A stretch of 64,000 nt of DNA, taken from positions 5,737-69,736 of the forward strand of contig DATMYF010000135.1 of assembly GCA_035561075.1 (NCBI GenBank), read 5' to 3'. The DNA comes from JAMCRM01 sp035561075 (GTDB lineage: Bacteria; Acidobacteriota; Terriglobia; Bryobacterales; Bryobacteraceae). The notes under the pieces were generated by a model. It saw only the letters and a program-made list of their open reading frames with translations. It was not told the DNA's origin and made no database searches. Positions 36,885-45,656 of this stretch are shown here, piece by piece (the first letter of the stretch is position 1; every line of letters begins with the position of its first letter). The translations under genes and the position numbers were made by a program.

Positions 36885-37340
36885 GTGACACCTCCCGCGG
36901 AGCGCCGGCGCGTAGTCGTGCTGGTAGGGCTGCCGGGTTCGGGCAAGTCAACCTGGGTGGAGCGGCAAGGCGTTTTGCCGCTCTCCTCGGATGTCATCCG
37001 GCAGTGGCTGGCCGACGACGCCACAAACCAGACGATTCATCGGCGCGTTTTTCTCACCCTGCGGTTTCTGCTGCGTCAGCGGCTGGCCATCGGGAGGCCG
37101 GTGAGCTATGTGGACGCCACCAATCTAACGCCTGCCGAACGTGCGCCGTACATCGCGATTGCGCACCGCTGCGGCGCGGAAGCCGAGGCCGTCTTCTTCG
37201 ATATGCCCCTGGAGGTGTGCCGCGAGCGCAATCGCGGCCGCCACCGCGTGGTGCCCGAAGAAGCCATCGAGCTGATGGCGGCAAAACTGGTGCCCCCCCG
37301 CGTGGAAGAGGGGTTTTCCAGAATCACCGTGGTCTCGTAA
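36885..37340 (+). CDS. P-loop kinase (AAA_33, polynucleotide-kinase-like)
   Basis: This 151-aa kinase-like protein has a Walker A motif VGLPGSGKST (about 13-22), an SSDVIRQWL segment as in zeta-toxin/PNK relatives, the DATNLTPAER motif (about 78-87) and a lid arginine region RERNRGRHRV. Small enzymes of this type phosphorylate nucleotides, sugars or RNA ends. The start is GTG, one base after the preceding stop. Its 3' end overlaps the convergent macrodomain gene by 17 nt. The substrate is unknown. Confidence 0.8.
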   Translation: MTPPAERRRVVVLVGLPGSGKSTWVERQGVLPLSSDVIRQWLADDATNQTIHRRVFLTLRFLLRQRLAIGRPVSYVDATNLTPAERAPYIAIAHRCGAEAEAVFFDMPLEVCRERNRGRHRVVPEEAIELMAAKLVPPRVEEGFSRITVVS

Positions 37341-37908
37341 ATCGCGCACCGGAGCCATACCCGGCCAGCGCCCGCGCAAAAGCGTCGTACGCCTGCTGTC
37401 CGAAGAGGACGAAGACGACTTCCTCCACGAGCGTGCCGGGCCGCGCCAGGTGCGTCGCCGCCTCCCGGATGGCGATCGCTGCCGCATCATCGAACGGGTA
37501 TCCGTAGGCGCCGGTGCTGATGGACGGAAATGCGATGCGGCGGACACCGCGCTCCTCGGCCATCTGGAGGCAGGTCCGGTGACATGCCGCCAGCAGTTCC
37601 GGTTCGCCATAGCGGCCGCCGCGGTAAATGGGGCCGACGGTGTGGAAGACGTAGCGCGCATCCAGCCGTCCGGCGCCGGTCGCGACCGCACGCCCCGGGG
37701 CGCACTGCCCGATCTCCTTGCGGATCTCGTCCAACTCCGCCATGATCGACGGCCCGCCGGCCCGGTGGATGGCGCCATCGACTCCGCCACCGCCGGCCAG
37801 CGCCGAGTTGGCCGCGTTTACGATGGCATCCGCAGGTACCCTGGTGATGTCGCCGGTCGTGAGCTTCAGGGTTTTACCTGCGGCGGGGCTCCACTCAGTC
37901 TCAGCCAT
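37324..37908 (-). CDS. Macrodomain protein (ADP-ribose hydrolase type)
   Basis: This 194-aa protein is a single macrodomain of the MacroD/YmdB type. The ligand motifs are TGDITRVPADAIVNAANS (about 17-34), GGGGVDGAIHRAGG (about 37-50) and the later loop SISTGAYGYP (about 127-136). Such proteins bind ADP-ribose and remove it from proteins, nucleic acids or O-acetyl-ADP-ribose. It is convergent with the P-loop kinase gene, overlapping it by 17 nt, and divergent from the isomerase gene at 37981. No toxin partner such as DarT is seen next to it. Confidence 0.92.
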   Translation of the reverse strand: MAETEWSPAAGKTLKLTTGDITRVPADAIVNAANSALAGGGGVDGAIHRAGGPSIMAELDEIRKEIGQCAPGRAVATGAGRLDARYVFHTVGPIYRGGRYGEPELLAACHRTCLQMAEERGVRRIAFPSISTGAYGYPFDDAAAIAIREAATHLARPGTLVEEVVFVLFGQQAYDAFARALAGYGSGARFTRPR

Positions 37909-37980
37909 GCGTTTACTCTACCGCAAGCGGCGGCGGATTCGTGCGAGCCACGGCGCGCGCCGCGTTATCATGAGTGCAAT

Positions 37981-38901
37981 ATGACGCGCAGAGAAATGCT
38001 CGCCGGTAGCGTTGCTGCCTCGACCCTGTTGGGGAAGACGCGTATAGGCAGGGCGCAACTCAGCGCCATCACGGACGAAATCGGCAAAACGGCGGACGAC
38101 GCCATCGCCTTCGCCCGCCGCTACGACCTCCAGTGGGTGGAACTGCGGGCAGTGCCCGAAACCGGCAAGGAGTACGCCTGGCTTCCCGAGCACGAGGTGA
38201 AAGCCGCCGCCGCCGCGCTCAAACGCAACGCGCTGAAAGTGTCCTTCCTCAACACCTCGCTGCTGAAGTATACGTGGCCTGGTACGGAGCCAGTGCGGCG
38301 CAGGCAGGAAACGCCCGAGGCGCGCGACAAGCGCCTCGCTTCGGCGCGGGTTCGCTATGAACGCCGGATCCAGGAACTGGAAACTGCCATCCGCAATGCT
38401 CATGTCTTCGGGGTGGACAAGATCCGGGTGTTCACGGGCATCCGGGTGGCCGAGCCGCGCGCGCTGTTCCCCCGCATCGCGGACGTCCTCGGGGAAATGG
38501 AGAGCATAGCCGCCAGGGAGAAGATTTACCTGCTGGTCGAAAACGAGGCCTCCTGCAACGTGGCCAGTTCGGCGGAGATGGCGGATCTGCTGAAGCTGCT
38601 GCCCTCGAAGTGGATCGGCCTGAACTGGGATCCGCAGAACACCCTCGGCACGAAGGAGATCCCCTTTCCGGACGGCTACGGGCTGCTGCCGAAGAACAGG
38701 ATTCTAAACGTGCAGGTAAAGGGCAGGGGAATTATGCCCGAAAGCGACCAGCGGCTCGACTGGAAAGCTATCATCCAGGCGCTGCAGCGAGATAACTATA
38801 AAGGTAAGATCGGTCTCGAAACTCATATCTTCGATGGCACTCTTATCGAGGCGTCGCATATCTCCATTAAGGAACTGCTGCGAGTGGTAGGCGAGGTTTA
38901 A
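37981..38901 (+). CDS. Sugar phosphate isomerase/epimerase-like TIM-barrel protein, exported
   Basis: This 306-aa protein carries a Tat-like leader (TRREMLAGSVAASTLLGK) and an AP-endonuclease-2/xylose-isomerase-like TIM barrel. Putative metal ligands lie in LVENEASCN and GLETHIFDG. Exported members occur with Gfo/Idh/MocA and DUF1080 proteins in Acidobacteria and Planctomycetes and are linked to unusual sugar oxidation. ATG at 37981 was chosen at the leader; upstream open frame overlaps the macrodomain gene in antisense. The next gene is 8 nt away. Confidence 0.85.
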   Translation: MTRREMLAGSVAASTLLGKTRIGRAQLSAITDEIGKTADDAIAFARRYDLQWVELRAVPETGKEYAWLPEHEVKAAAAALKRNALKVSFLNTSLLKYTWPGTEPVRRRQETPEARDKRLASARVRYERRIQELETAIRNAHVFGVDKIRVFTGIRVAEPRALFPRIADVLGEMESIAAREKIYLLVENEASCNVASSAEMADLLKLLPSKWIGLNWDPQNTLGTKEIPFPDGYGLLPKNRILNVQVKGRGIMPESDQRLDWKAIIQALQRDNYKGKIGLETHIFDGTLIEASHISIKELLRVVGEV

Positions 38902-38909
38902 GTCGGAAC

Positions 38910-39407
38910 ATGCCAAGTAAGGGATTGCTGATCGCGTTCGGTGCCGGGTTGGCGGCGGTGGTGCTGATGGTCCTGGCGACATTTTATATTCAGCGCGGCG
39001 CGCACATCCGGCTGGAAGGCGAGATCAAAAAGGTGCGCACAGCCGGTATGGACGAGTACAGTTCCGTAGCGGTGGTAGATTTCCGGTTCGCGAACCCGGC
39101 GGACTATCCGTTCGTGGTGCGGCGTGTGGATGTTCGCATTGAGGACGCTCAAGGGAATGTTTACGATGGTGTCCCCGTTTCCGAGGTCGACGCCAAGCGT
39201 CTTTTCGAGTTTTACAAACCTCTCGGGCAGAAGTTCAACGACACTCTGCTGATGAACGACAAGATCGCTCCCCGAACTACCCAGGACCGCATGATCGCGG
39301 CCCGTTTCGCCATTCCAGAGCAGATTCTCCAAGGGCGCCGCAGCCTCACTATCCAAGTGGAGGAAGTAGACGGCCCTATGGCGCGAATCTCCGAACAGAA
39401 GAAATAA
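38910..39407 (+). CDS. Membrane-anchored protein of unknown function
   Basis: This 165-aa protein has one N-terminal membrane helix (about 6-27) and a periplasmic beta-rich domain of about 135 residues (VVDFRFANPADYPFVVRRVDVRI), which looks like a late-embryogenesis/immunoglobulin-type fold. I do not recognise a family. It follows the isomerase gene by 8 nt and is probably co-transcribed with it. Confidence 0.65.
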   Translation: MPSKGLLIAFGAGLAAVVLMVLATFYIQRGAHIRLEGEIKKVRTAGMDEYSSVAVVDFRFANPADYPFVVRRVDVRIEDAQGNVYDGVPVSEVDAKRLFEFYKPLGQKFNDTLLMNDKIAPRTTQDRMIAARFAIPEQILQGRRSLTIQVEEVDGPMARISEQKK

Positions 39408-39479
39408 GCATCATCTTTTTCCAGGGCACTTCCCTAACAGCCTAAGTGTGCCGTACGATACCGGAACTAATGCGTTTCG

Positions 39480-39508
39480 TTGAGAGTGAATTCCGTGTTC
39501 AGTAGACT
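39480..39508 (+). promoter_or_regulatory. Sigma70-type promoter of the HD-GYP gene
   Basis: TTGAGA (39480-39485) and TAGACT (39503-39508) are 17 bases apart. The predicted transcription start (about 39515) falls just before the ATG at 39517, which has no properly spaced Shine-Dalgarno, so the message may be leaderless. Confidence 0.5.
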
Positions 39509-39516
39509 GAAGGTGG

Positions 39517-40623
39517 ATGGGTGCACTCGGGGCCGGGGAAAGCGTGCTGGTCGTCGATGACGAGCAGCCGATTCGAGCCATGCTGGCGCAATTCCTGAGC
39601 GAACGCGGGTTTGAAACCGCGATGGCGGGGGAAGGGCGTGAGGCTTTGCGCGTTATGGCCTTCCGACGGTTTGACCTGGTCCTCAGCGACGTTCGAATGC
39701 CGGGCATGGACGGCCTCTCGCTGCTAGAGGAAATCGTGCGCAATCATCCCAACACAGGTGTCCTGATGCTGACAGGTTGCGAGGACGTTGGGATGGCGGT
39801 CAAGGCGATGAAAGCCGGCGCTCTCGATTACGTTCTGAAGCCATTTCGGTTGCACGACGTCGAGTCCGCTGTGCACAACGCGCTTTCCCGGCGCCGCGAA
39901 CTGTTGGAGAGGAACGCCCACCTCGCCCGGCTTGAGGACGCCGTCAAGCGGCAGAGTGTCGAGCTTCGGGAAACCCTCGCGCACCTGAGCGAAGCATCGG
40001 AAAGTACACTTGAGGCTCTGGTGGCCGCCCTGGACGCCCGCGAGCGCGAAACCACTGCGCATTCGAAGCGCGTCAGTGAGTATACGGTCTATCTCGCCGG
40101 TCGTATGGGAGTGCGCGGTGAGCAACTGGAAGTAATTCGCCGCGGAGCCATGCTTCACGATATCGGCAAAATAGGTATCCGGGATGGAATACTGCTAAAA
40201 CCGGGGCAGCTCACGGACGTCGAGTGGGGCGAAATGCGCAAGCACCCGCAAATCGGGTATTGGATCCTTAGTGGGATCGAATCGTTCAAGATGGCTGCGG
40301 AGATCGTGCTCTGCCACCATGAGCGCTTTGACGGCAAGGGTTATCCCCGTGGCCTCCGGGGCGAGCAGATCGCTAAAGGCGCGCGCGTGTTTTCCGTTAT
40401 GGACAGCTTGGATGCTATGACATCCGACCGTCCGTATCACCGCGGCATCTCCTGGGGGGAGGCAAGGAACGAGATCATGGCCAACGCGGGAACGCAGTTC
40501 GACCCCGCGGTGGTGAACGCGTTTCAAGAGGTTCCGCAAGAAGTCTGGGCCGGAATTCGCGACCGGACCCTCATGGAACCCCAACGACCCATTCGAGAGA
40601 TCGCTCCCCTGGTGCTTAGCTGA
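39517..40623 (+). CDS. REC-HD-GYP response regulator (c-di-GMP phosphodiesterase type)
   Basis: This 368-aa protein has a receiver domain (about 8-122; acidic pair D14/D15, phospho-acceptor D58, K108), a coiled-coil linker (about 125-170) and an HD-GYP domain (about 175-340). Catalytic features are present: H182, H214/D215 (MLHDIGKIG), H267/H268 (CHHERFDGKGYP) and G275-Y276-P277. HD-GYP enzymes hydrolyse c-di-GMP, so this one should lower the signal sensed by PilZ proteins such as that encoded at 19598. It overlaps the histidine kinase gene (TGATG), which is its likely partner. Confidence 0.94.
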   Translation: MGALGAGESVLVVDDEQPIRAMLAQFLSERGFETAMAGEGREALRVMAFRRFDLVLSDVRMPGMDGLSLLEEIVRNHPNTGVLMLTGCEDVGMAVKAMKAGALDYVLKPFRLHDVESAVHNALSRRRELLERNAHLARLEDAVKRQSVELRETLAHLSEASESTLEALVAALDARERETTAHSKRVSEYTVYLAGRMGVRGEQLEVIRRGAMLHDIGKIGIRDGILLKPGQLTDVEWGEMRKHPQIGYWILSGIESFKMAAEIVLCHHERFDGKGYPRGLRGEQIAKGARVFSVMDSLDAMTSDRPYHRGISWGEARNEIMANAGTQFDPAVVNAFQEVPQEVWAGIRDRTLMEPQRPIREIAPLVLS

Positions 40624-42182
40624 TGCCCGCCCGGAAGGCATTGTCGAGATCGGAAGACGCGCCCTACCGGGCCGTGTTCGAGCAAAATCCACAGCCCATG
40701 TGGATCTTCGACCGGGAGACCCTCGCCTTCCTGGAGGTGAACCGTGCGGCCGTCAAGCATGGCGGTTATTCGCACGAGGAGTTCCTCCGAATGTCCCTCG
40801 CGGACATCGTTGAGGAGGAGGACGCCAAACAGCTGAGAGCGCTCCTTACGGGCCTGCCAGTTGACCATCAGCGGGGATCGTCGGTCTGGCGCTATTCGCA
40901 AGCGGGCGGTGAGGAACTCGAGGTGGAAGCCGCGATGCACTGCATCCAGTTCAATAGCCATCAGGCTGTGCTGGCGGTGCTCATCGACCTGACGCAACGG
41001 CGCATCCTCGAGGAACAGCTCCGCCAGGCGCAGAAGATGGAAGCCGTCGGCATGCTGGCGGGCGGCATCGCGCACGATTTCAATAATCTGCTTACAATCA
41101 TCACGGGTTACAGCCAGCTTGTACTCAACAGCCTGCCGGGGCGCGATTCGAACCGCAGCGCCGTCGAGCAGATCATAAAAGCTGGCGAGCGCGCCGCCGC
41201 GCTCACACGCCAGTTGCTAGCCTTCAGCCGCCGCCAGGTGCTTCAGCCCAAGGTGCTCGATATCAACCAACTGGTTTCGAGCCTCGGGGTGATGCTGCGG
41301 CGCTTGATAGGCGAGGACATCGACCTCCGCCTGATCATGGGACCCGAGTTGGGCCGTGTGAACGCCGACCCCGGGCAGGTTGAGCAGGTGATCATGAACC
41401 TGGCGGTAAATGCCCGGGATGCCATGCCGCATGGCGGCGCCCTCACCATTGAAACGGCGAACGCGGATCTCGACGAGAGCTATAGCCGCGCCCACATCTC
41501 GGTGCGGCCCGGTCCGTACGTACTGCTGGCCGTTAGCGATACGGGCGTCGGGATGGACCAGCAAACCCGCTCCCGTCTGTTCGAGCCTTTCTTCACCACC
41601 AAGGCGCAGGGCAGGGGCACGGGCCTGGGGCTCTCCATAGTATTCGGGATCGTCAAGCAGAGCGGCGGTAACATCGAGATCTACAGCGAGCCCGGGAAGG
41701 GCACCTCGGTCAAGGTATACCTGCCGAGGGTAGACCATGCCGCGCAGCCCGAGCCGGAGCACTTGCCCGGAGAGGCACGACGCGGCTCCGAGACCATTCT
41801 GTTGGTGGAAGACGAGGACATGGTGCGGAAGTTCGTGCGCGAGACCCTGGAGCGCGAGGGCTATCGCATCCTCGATGCTGCCGGCCCCGGCGAGGCGCAG
41901 AAGATCTCCCAAGCCTATCAGGGCGCCATTCACCTCATGATCACCGATGTCGTGATGCCCAAGCTCGGGGGCAGGGAACTGGCCCAGCGCCTTTCCAGGC
42001 AGCGGCCCGAGATGAAGGTGCTCTACATGTCCGGTTACACTGATAACGCAGTAGTGAACAGCGGCGGTCTAAACCAAGCCGCCTTCCTGCAAAAACCCTT
42101 CACGCCCGCCGCGCTGGCTCGCAAGGTCCGGCAGATGCTCGAGGCGGAGGACGGGACTCGCATGCGCCGCGCCGGCGGTTAA
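40623..42182 (+). CDS. PAS-domain hybrid histidine kinase with C-terminal receiver
   Basis: This 519-aa kinase has a PAS domain (about 15-125), HisKA with phospho-accepting H151 (GGIAHDFNNLL), a HATPase domain (N-box NLAVNARDAM, DTGVGMD, GRGTGLGLSIV) and a receiver (about 390-510, phospho-acceptor D442 in ITDVVMP). It has no transmembrane segment, so it senses a cytoplasmic signal. It is translationally coupled to the HD-GYP regulator, suggesting that it controls c-di-GMP breakdown; its own receiver may act as phosphate sink or relay. Confidence 0.93.
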   Translation: MPARKALSRSEDAPYRAVFEQNPQPMWIFDRETLAFLEVNRAAVKHGGYSHEEFLRMSLADIVEEEDAKQLRALLTGLPVDHQRGSSVWRYSQAGGEELEVEAAMHCIQFNSHQAVLAVLIDLTQRRILEEQLRQAQKMEAVGMLAGGIAHDFNNLLTIITGYSQLVLNSLPGRDSNRSAVEQIIKAGERAAALTRQLLAFSRRQVLQPKVLDINQLVSSLGVMLRRLIGEDIDLRLIMGPELGRVNADPGQVEQVIMNLAVNARDAMPHGGALTIETANADLDESYSRAHISVRPGPYVLLAVSDTGVGMDQQTRSRLFEPFFTTKAQGRGTGLGLSIVFGIVKQSGGNIEIYSEPGKGTSVKVYLPRVDHAAQPEPEHLPGEARRGSETILLVEDEDMVRKFVRETLEREGYRILDAAGPGEAQKISQAYQGAIHLMITDVVMPKLGGRELAQRLSRQRPEMKVLYMSGYTDNAVVNSGGLNQAAFLQKPFTPAALARKVRQMLEAEDGTRMRRAGG

Positions 42183-42428
42183 ATCGTTTCCAACATACTC
42201 CTGATTGCTATATACTGACGCGCAAGACGCTTCGAGAGAAGGGGAATTCTTGGCCGTGTCTGCGCTAGGCTCGATACCACAGCGTACTCACACGCCTGAT
42301 CACCGGAGTACGCGCCCAGTGCGTTCCCAAGCAGTTTCTCTATCTCCCGTACTGCCATTCCGCATCCCTGTTTCGAACATGGGGATGGCGACTCGCAGCC
42401 GGAGACGCGTCCCAAGGAGGAGGACAAA
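42183..42428 (+). other. Structured leader upstream of TonB-dependent receptor 3
   Basis: This 246-base gap holds two inverted repeats: GCGTACTC (42282-42289) with GAGTACGC (42306-42313), and a nested hairpin at 42363-42387 (CATCCC/GGGATG around TGTT-TCG-AACA). A TATACT hexamer near 42210 could be a -10 box, with only a poor -35. AAGGAGG at 42414-42420 is the receptor ribosome site. No known riboswitch was recognised. Confidence 0.4.
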
Positions 42429-45400
42429 ATGCGTACGCGCACGGGGTCAATGTATGTTCTCGCACTTACGGTCTGCTTGGCGGTGCCGCTCCGCGCTCAG
42501 GAGACCGCGTCAATCAACGGTCGTGTAGTGGACCCTAGCGGGGCGGCTGTTCCGGGCGTTGCCGTCAGCATCGAAGAGGTGAATACCAAGGCGGCTCGTG
42601 CCACCAAGGCCGATGAGGGCGGCCGTTACAATTTTCCCAATGTGGCGGTGGGCACTTATCAAGTGACCGCCGAAGCTGCCGGATTTAAGAAGACCGTTGT
42701 GCCCGACGTTCGCGCCGAAGTGGCGCAGAGCGTCCGGCTCGATCTCACTCTGGAACTGGGCGCACTGTCGGAGCGTGTGGAAGTGTCCGCCGTTCCTGCT
42801 GCTTTGCAGATGGCCGACTCGCAGATCGGCGGGGTGGTGGAGAACAAAGCCATTGCCGATTTGCCGTTGAACGGCCGCAGCTACACGCAGTTGATGGTGC
42901 TGATGGCCGGCGCCGTGGAGGGCCCCCAGGGAGCCCGCGCCGGGGGCGCCTACGCCCGCAAATCCGGCGGCCTCGCCTTCAACGTGAACGGGCAGCGGGC
43001 CACCGCCAACTCGTTCCTGATCGACGGCATGCTGGCGAAAGAGGTACAACACAGCTCCACCTCGCTCGAACCGATTATCGACGCGCTGGCGGAGTTCCGT
43101 GTGCAGACCAGCAATTACACCGCGGAGTTCGGCACCGAGGCCGGTGGGCAGATCAATGCCGTAATCAAGTCCGGCACCAATGCCCTCCACGGCGCGCTCT
43201 GGAACTTCTTCCGCAACGATAAGCTGGACGGCAATAACTTCTTCAGCAACCGTGCGGGCACAGATCGGCCGGCCTACCGTCGCAACCAGTTCGGCGCGGC
43301 GGCGGGCGGACCCATCATTCTGCCCGGTTACGACGGCCGGAACCGCACCTTTATCTTCGGGGCCTACGAAGGGACGCGCATCAGCAAAGGCATCACCCAG
43401 CTCACCACCGTTCCGAACGCCGCGCTCCGTTCCGGCGATCTCAGCTCCCTCGGTCCGGTTACCGATCCGCTGACCGGCGTTCCGTTCCCGGGCAATGTCA
43501 TCCCGCCCACGCGCATCCACCCCATCATCCGGACGATGCTCGACCAGTACACGCCTTTGCCGAACAGCACAGGGACGTTCAACTGGATCTCGAACGACCC
43601 GAACACGAACTCCATCGAGGCCTGCAACTGGCGCCTCGATCACCGCTTCTCGAATCGCGACAGCATCTTCGGACATTACCTGTATCAGGACACCGACTAC
43701 GCGTATCCGCGCCTCTTCCCCACTGACGGCACCACCGAGAAGTTCCGCGGGCAACACCTGGTGCTCGGCTGGACGCACCTAGTCGGCTCCCGCACCTTGA
43801 ACGAATTCCGTACCGGATTCAGCCGCTTCTCGGAGAACCAGTATAAGATCCGGCAGAACACCGAGAATGTTACCGAGAAACTTGGGATGAAGGGCCTGTG
43901 CGCCCTTCCTTCGTGCTGGATTCTGCCCATCATGTCGGTCACGGGTTTCGCCTCGATCGGGGAGCACGGCGGACAGGCGCAGTCCGCGCCGCGCGCCTGG
44001 CGTAACGAGTTCTACCAGTGGTCGGACAGCATCTATCACACCACTGGCGCGCACAATATCCGCACTGGCATCACGGTGCGGCGGCATCGCGACAACTTTC
44101 CTGAAGCCATCACTCCGCAGGGCACCTACAGCTTCAATGGCTTCCTGACCGGGCAGCCGTTCGGCGATTTCCTGCTCGGCTACCCGCGCGTGACGGATGC
44201 CAGCATCGACATTTTCTCGCCACACTTCCGCTACACCATGGTCGAACCGTGGGTGCAGGACGACTGGCGCATATCGAGCGAGCTGACCCTGAACTTCGGC
44301 TTGCGCTACGAGTGGATGGGACGGCCCGTGTCCAAAGACGGCACCGTGGCCACGATCCTGTTCGAGAACGGCACCGCAACGCAAGTTACCGGCAAGAACC
44401 CCGGCAAGCTCCCTCCCTCCCTGGCTTACAACGACAACAACAACTTCGCGCCTCGCGTGGGCTTCGCCTACTCACCCAAGGCGCTCGGCGGCCGCACCGT
44501 GATCCGCAGCGCCTACGGCGTCTTCTACCAGCGCGAAACCGCAAATACCTGGATCGACCTGGCCATCAACACGCCGTTCATCACCCAGACCCGTATCCAG
44601 CTCGATACCACGCCGTCGAGCCCCTTCTATTTCGCCAAGTACAGCCTCTACGAGCCCATAAAGCTCGCCACCCCGCAGCCGCTGCTCATTTATGCGATGA
44701 ACCCCGAATGGGAAGACACCCAGGTGCAGCAGTGGAACTTCAATGTGCAGCAGAGTCTTCCGGCTGGGACGGTCCTGCAGGTGGCCTACATCGGGAATCA
44801 CGCGGGCAAGCTGCCGCGGGGGCGCATTCCGAACCAGCCGCGGCCGGGCCCCGGACCCGTGCAGCCAAGGCGGCCGTACCAGAATTTCGGGCTGATCAAC
44901 GGCATCGACTCGTTCGGTAATTCCAGCTACCACGGTTTGCAGGTGCAGTTTGAAAAGCGGTACTCAAGCGGGCTCCAGTTCATGAGTGCCTACACCTTTT
45001 CGAAGTGCCTCGACAACACTAATGGGGTGGCCGGCTCCGAGGCCGGGGTGGCCTACCAGGACGACCAGAACTTCCGAGCCAACCGCGGCCGGTGTACCTC
45101 GGACAGCACCCACCGCTACTCCCTGAGCTGGGTCTACGATCTTCCTTTCGGCCGCGGCAAACCGCTGCTGGGCTCCATCGGCAGGGGCGCGGACCTGTTC
45201 GTGGGCGGCTGGCAGATCAACGGCATTATCACGCTTCGCACGGGACAGCCGTTCACCGTGACGGTGCCTGGGGATCCGTCCAACACGTCCGACGGCCCGA
45301 CCTTTGCCGACCTGATCGGAGATCCGAACAAGATGGAGAACCGGACCGTCGACCGCTTCTTTAACACCAGTGCCTTCGCGCGGCCGGACAACTTCCGCTT

Positions 45401-45644
45401 CGGCACCTCGGGACGCAATGTGGTTACCGGCCCGGGCGTCAACAACTGGGACATATCGGTTTTCAAGAACTTCAACGTGGACGAAATCCGTAAGGTGCAG
45501 TTCCGCGCCGAGTTCTTCAATATCGCCAACCACCCGCAGTTCGCACTTCCGGGCGCATCTTACGGCACCGCGCAGTTCGGAACCCTGAGCTCCTTGTCTA
45601 AGGACCCGCGAGATGTACAGTTGTCCCTGAAGTTCCTTTTCTGA
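42429..45644 (+). CDS. Oar-like TonB-dependent receptor 3
   Basis: This 1071-aa receptor has a signal peptide (about 1-24, ending LRAQET), a carboxypeptidase-regulatory domain (about 26-112; INGRVVDPSGAAVPGVAV), a plug (about 120-245, LPLNGRSYTQLMVL) and a barrel that ends LSLKFLF. It is the only one of the four on the plus strand. ATG at 42429 sits behind AAGGAGGAGG. A histidine kinase pair lies upstream, but the 246-nt gap with its own leader suggests separate control. The ligand is unknown. Confidence 0.93.
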   Translation: MRTRTGSMYVLALTVCLAVPLRAQETASINGRVVDPSGAAVPGVAVSIEEVNTKAARATKADEGGRYNFPNVAVGTYQVTAEAAGFKKTVVPDVRAEVAQSVRLDLTLELGALSERVEVSAVPAALQMADSQIGGVVENKAIADLPLNGRSYTQLMVLMAGAVEGPQGARAGGAYARKSGGLAFNVNGQRATANSFLIDGMLAKEVQHSSTSLEPIIDALAEFRVQTSNYTAEFGTEAGGQINAVIKSGTNALHGALWNFFRNDKLDGNNFFSNRAGTDRPAYRRNQFGAAAGGPIILPGYDGRNRTFIFGAYEGTRISKGITQLTTVPNAALRSGDLSSLGPVTDPLTGVPFPGNVIPPTRIHPIIRTMLDQYTPLPNSTGTFNWISNDPNTNSIEACNWRLDHRFSNRDSIFGHYLYQDTDYAYPRLFPTDGTTEKFRGQHLVLGWTHLVGSRTLNEFRTGFSRFSENQYKIRQNTENVTEKLGMKGLCALPSCWILPIMSVTGFASIGEHGGQAQSAPRAWRNEFYQWSDSIYHTTGAHNIRTGITVRRHRDNFPEAITPQGTYSFNGFLTGQPFGDFLLGYPRVTDASIDIFSPHFRYTMVEPWVQDDWRISSELTLNFGLRYEWMGRPVSKDGTVATILFENGTATQVTGKNPGKLPPSLAYNDNNNFAPRVGFAYSPKALGGRTVIRSAYGVFYQRETANTWIDLAINTPFITQTRIQLDTTPSSPFYFAKYSLYEPIKLATPQPLLIYAMNPEWEDTQVQQWNFNVQQSLPAGTVLQVAYIGNHAGKLPRGRIPNQPRPGPGPVQPRRPYQNFGLINGIDSFGNSSYHGLQVQFEKRYSSGLQFMSAYTFSKCLDNTNGVAGSEAGVAYQDDQNFRANRGRCTSDSTHRYSLSWVYDLPFGRGKPLLGSIGRGADLFVGGWQINGIITLRTGQPFTVTVPGDPSNTSDGPTFADLIGDPNKMENRTVDRFFNTSAFARPDNFRFGTSGRNVVTGPGVNNWDISVFKNFNVDEIRKVQFRAEFFNIANHPQFALPGASYGTAQFGTLSSLSKDPRDVQLSLKFLF

Positions 45645-45656
45645 CCGGCCGGCGTG

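Noticed and set aside
37324..37908. The macrodomain protein as a DarG-type antitoxin
   Set aside because: No DarT-like ADP-ribosyltransferase gene is adjacent, and the protein has only the macrodomain without the extra C-terminal DarG domain.
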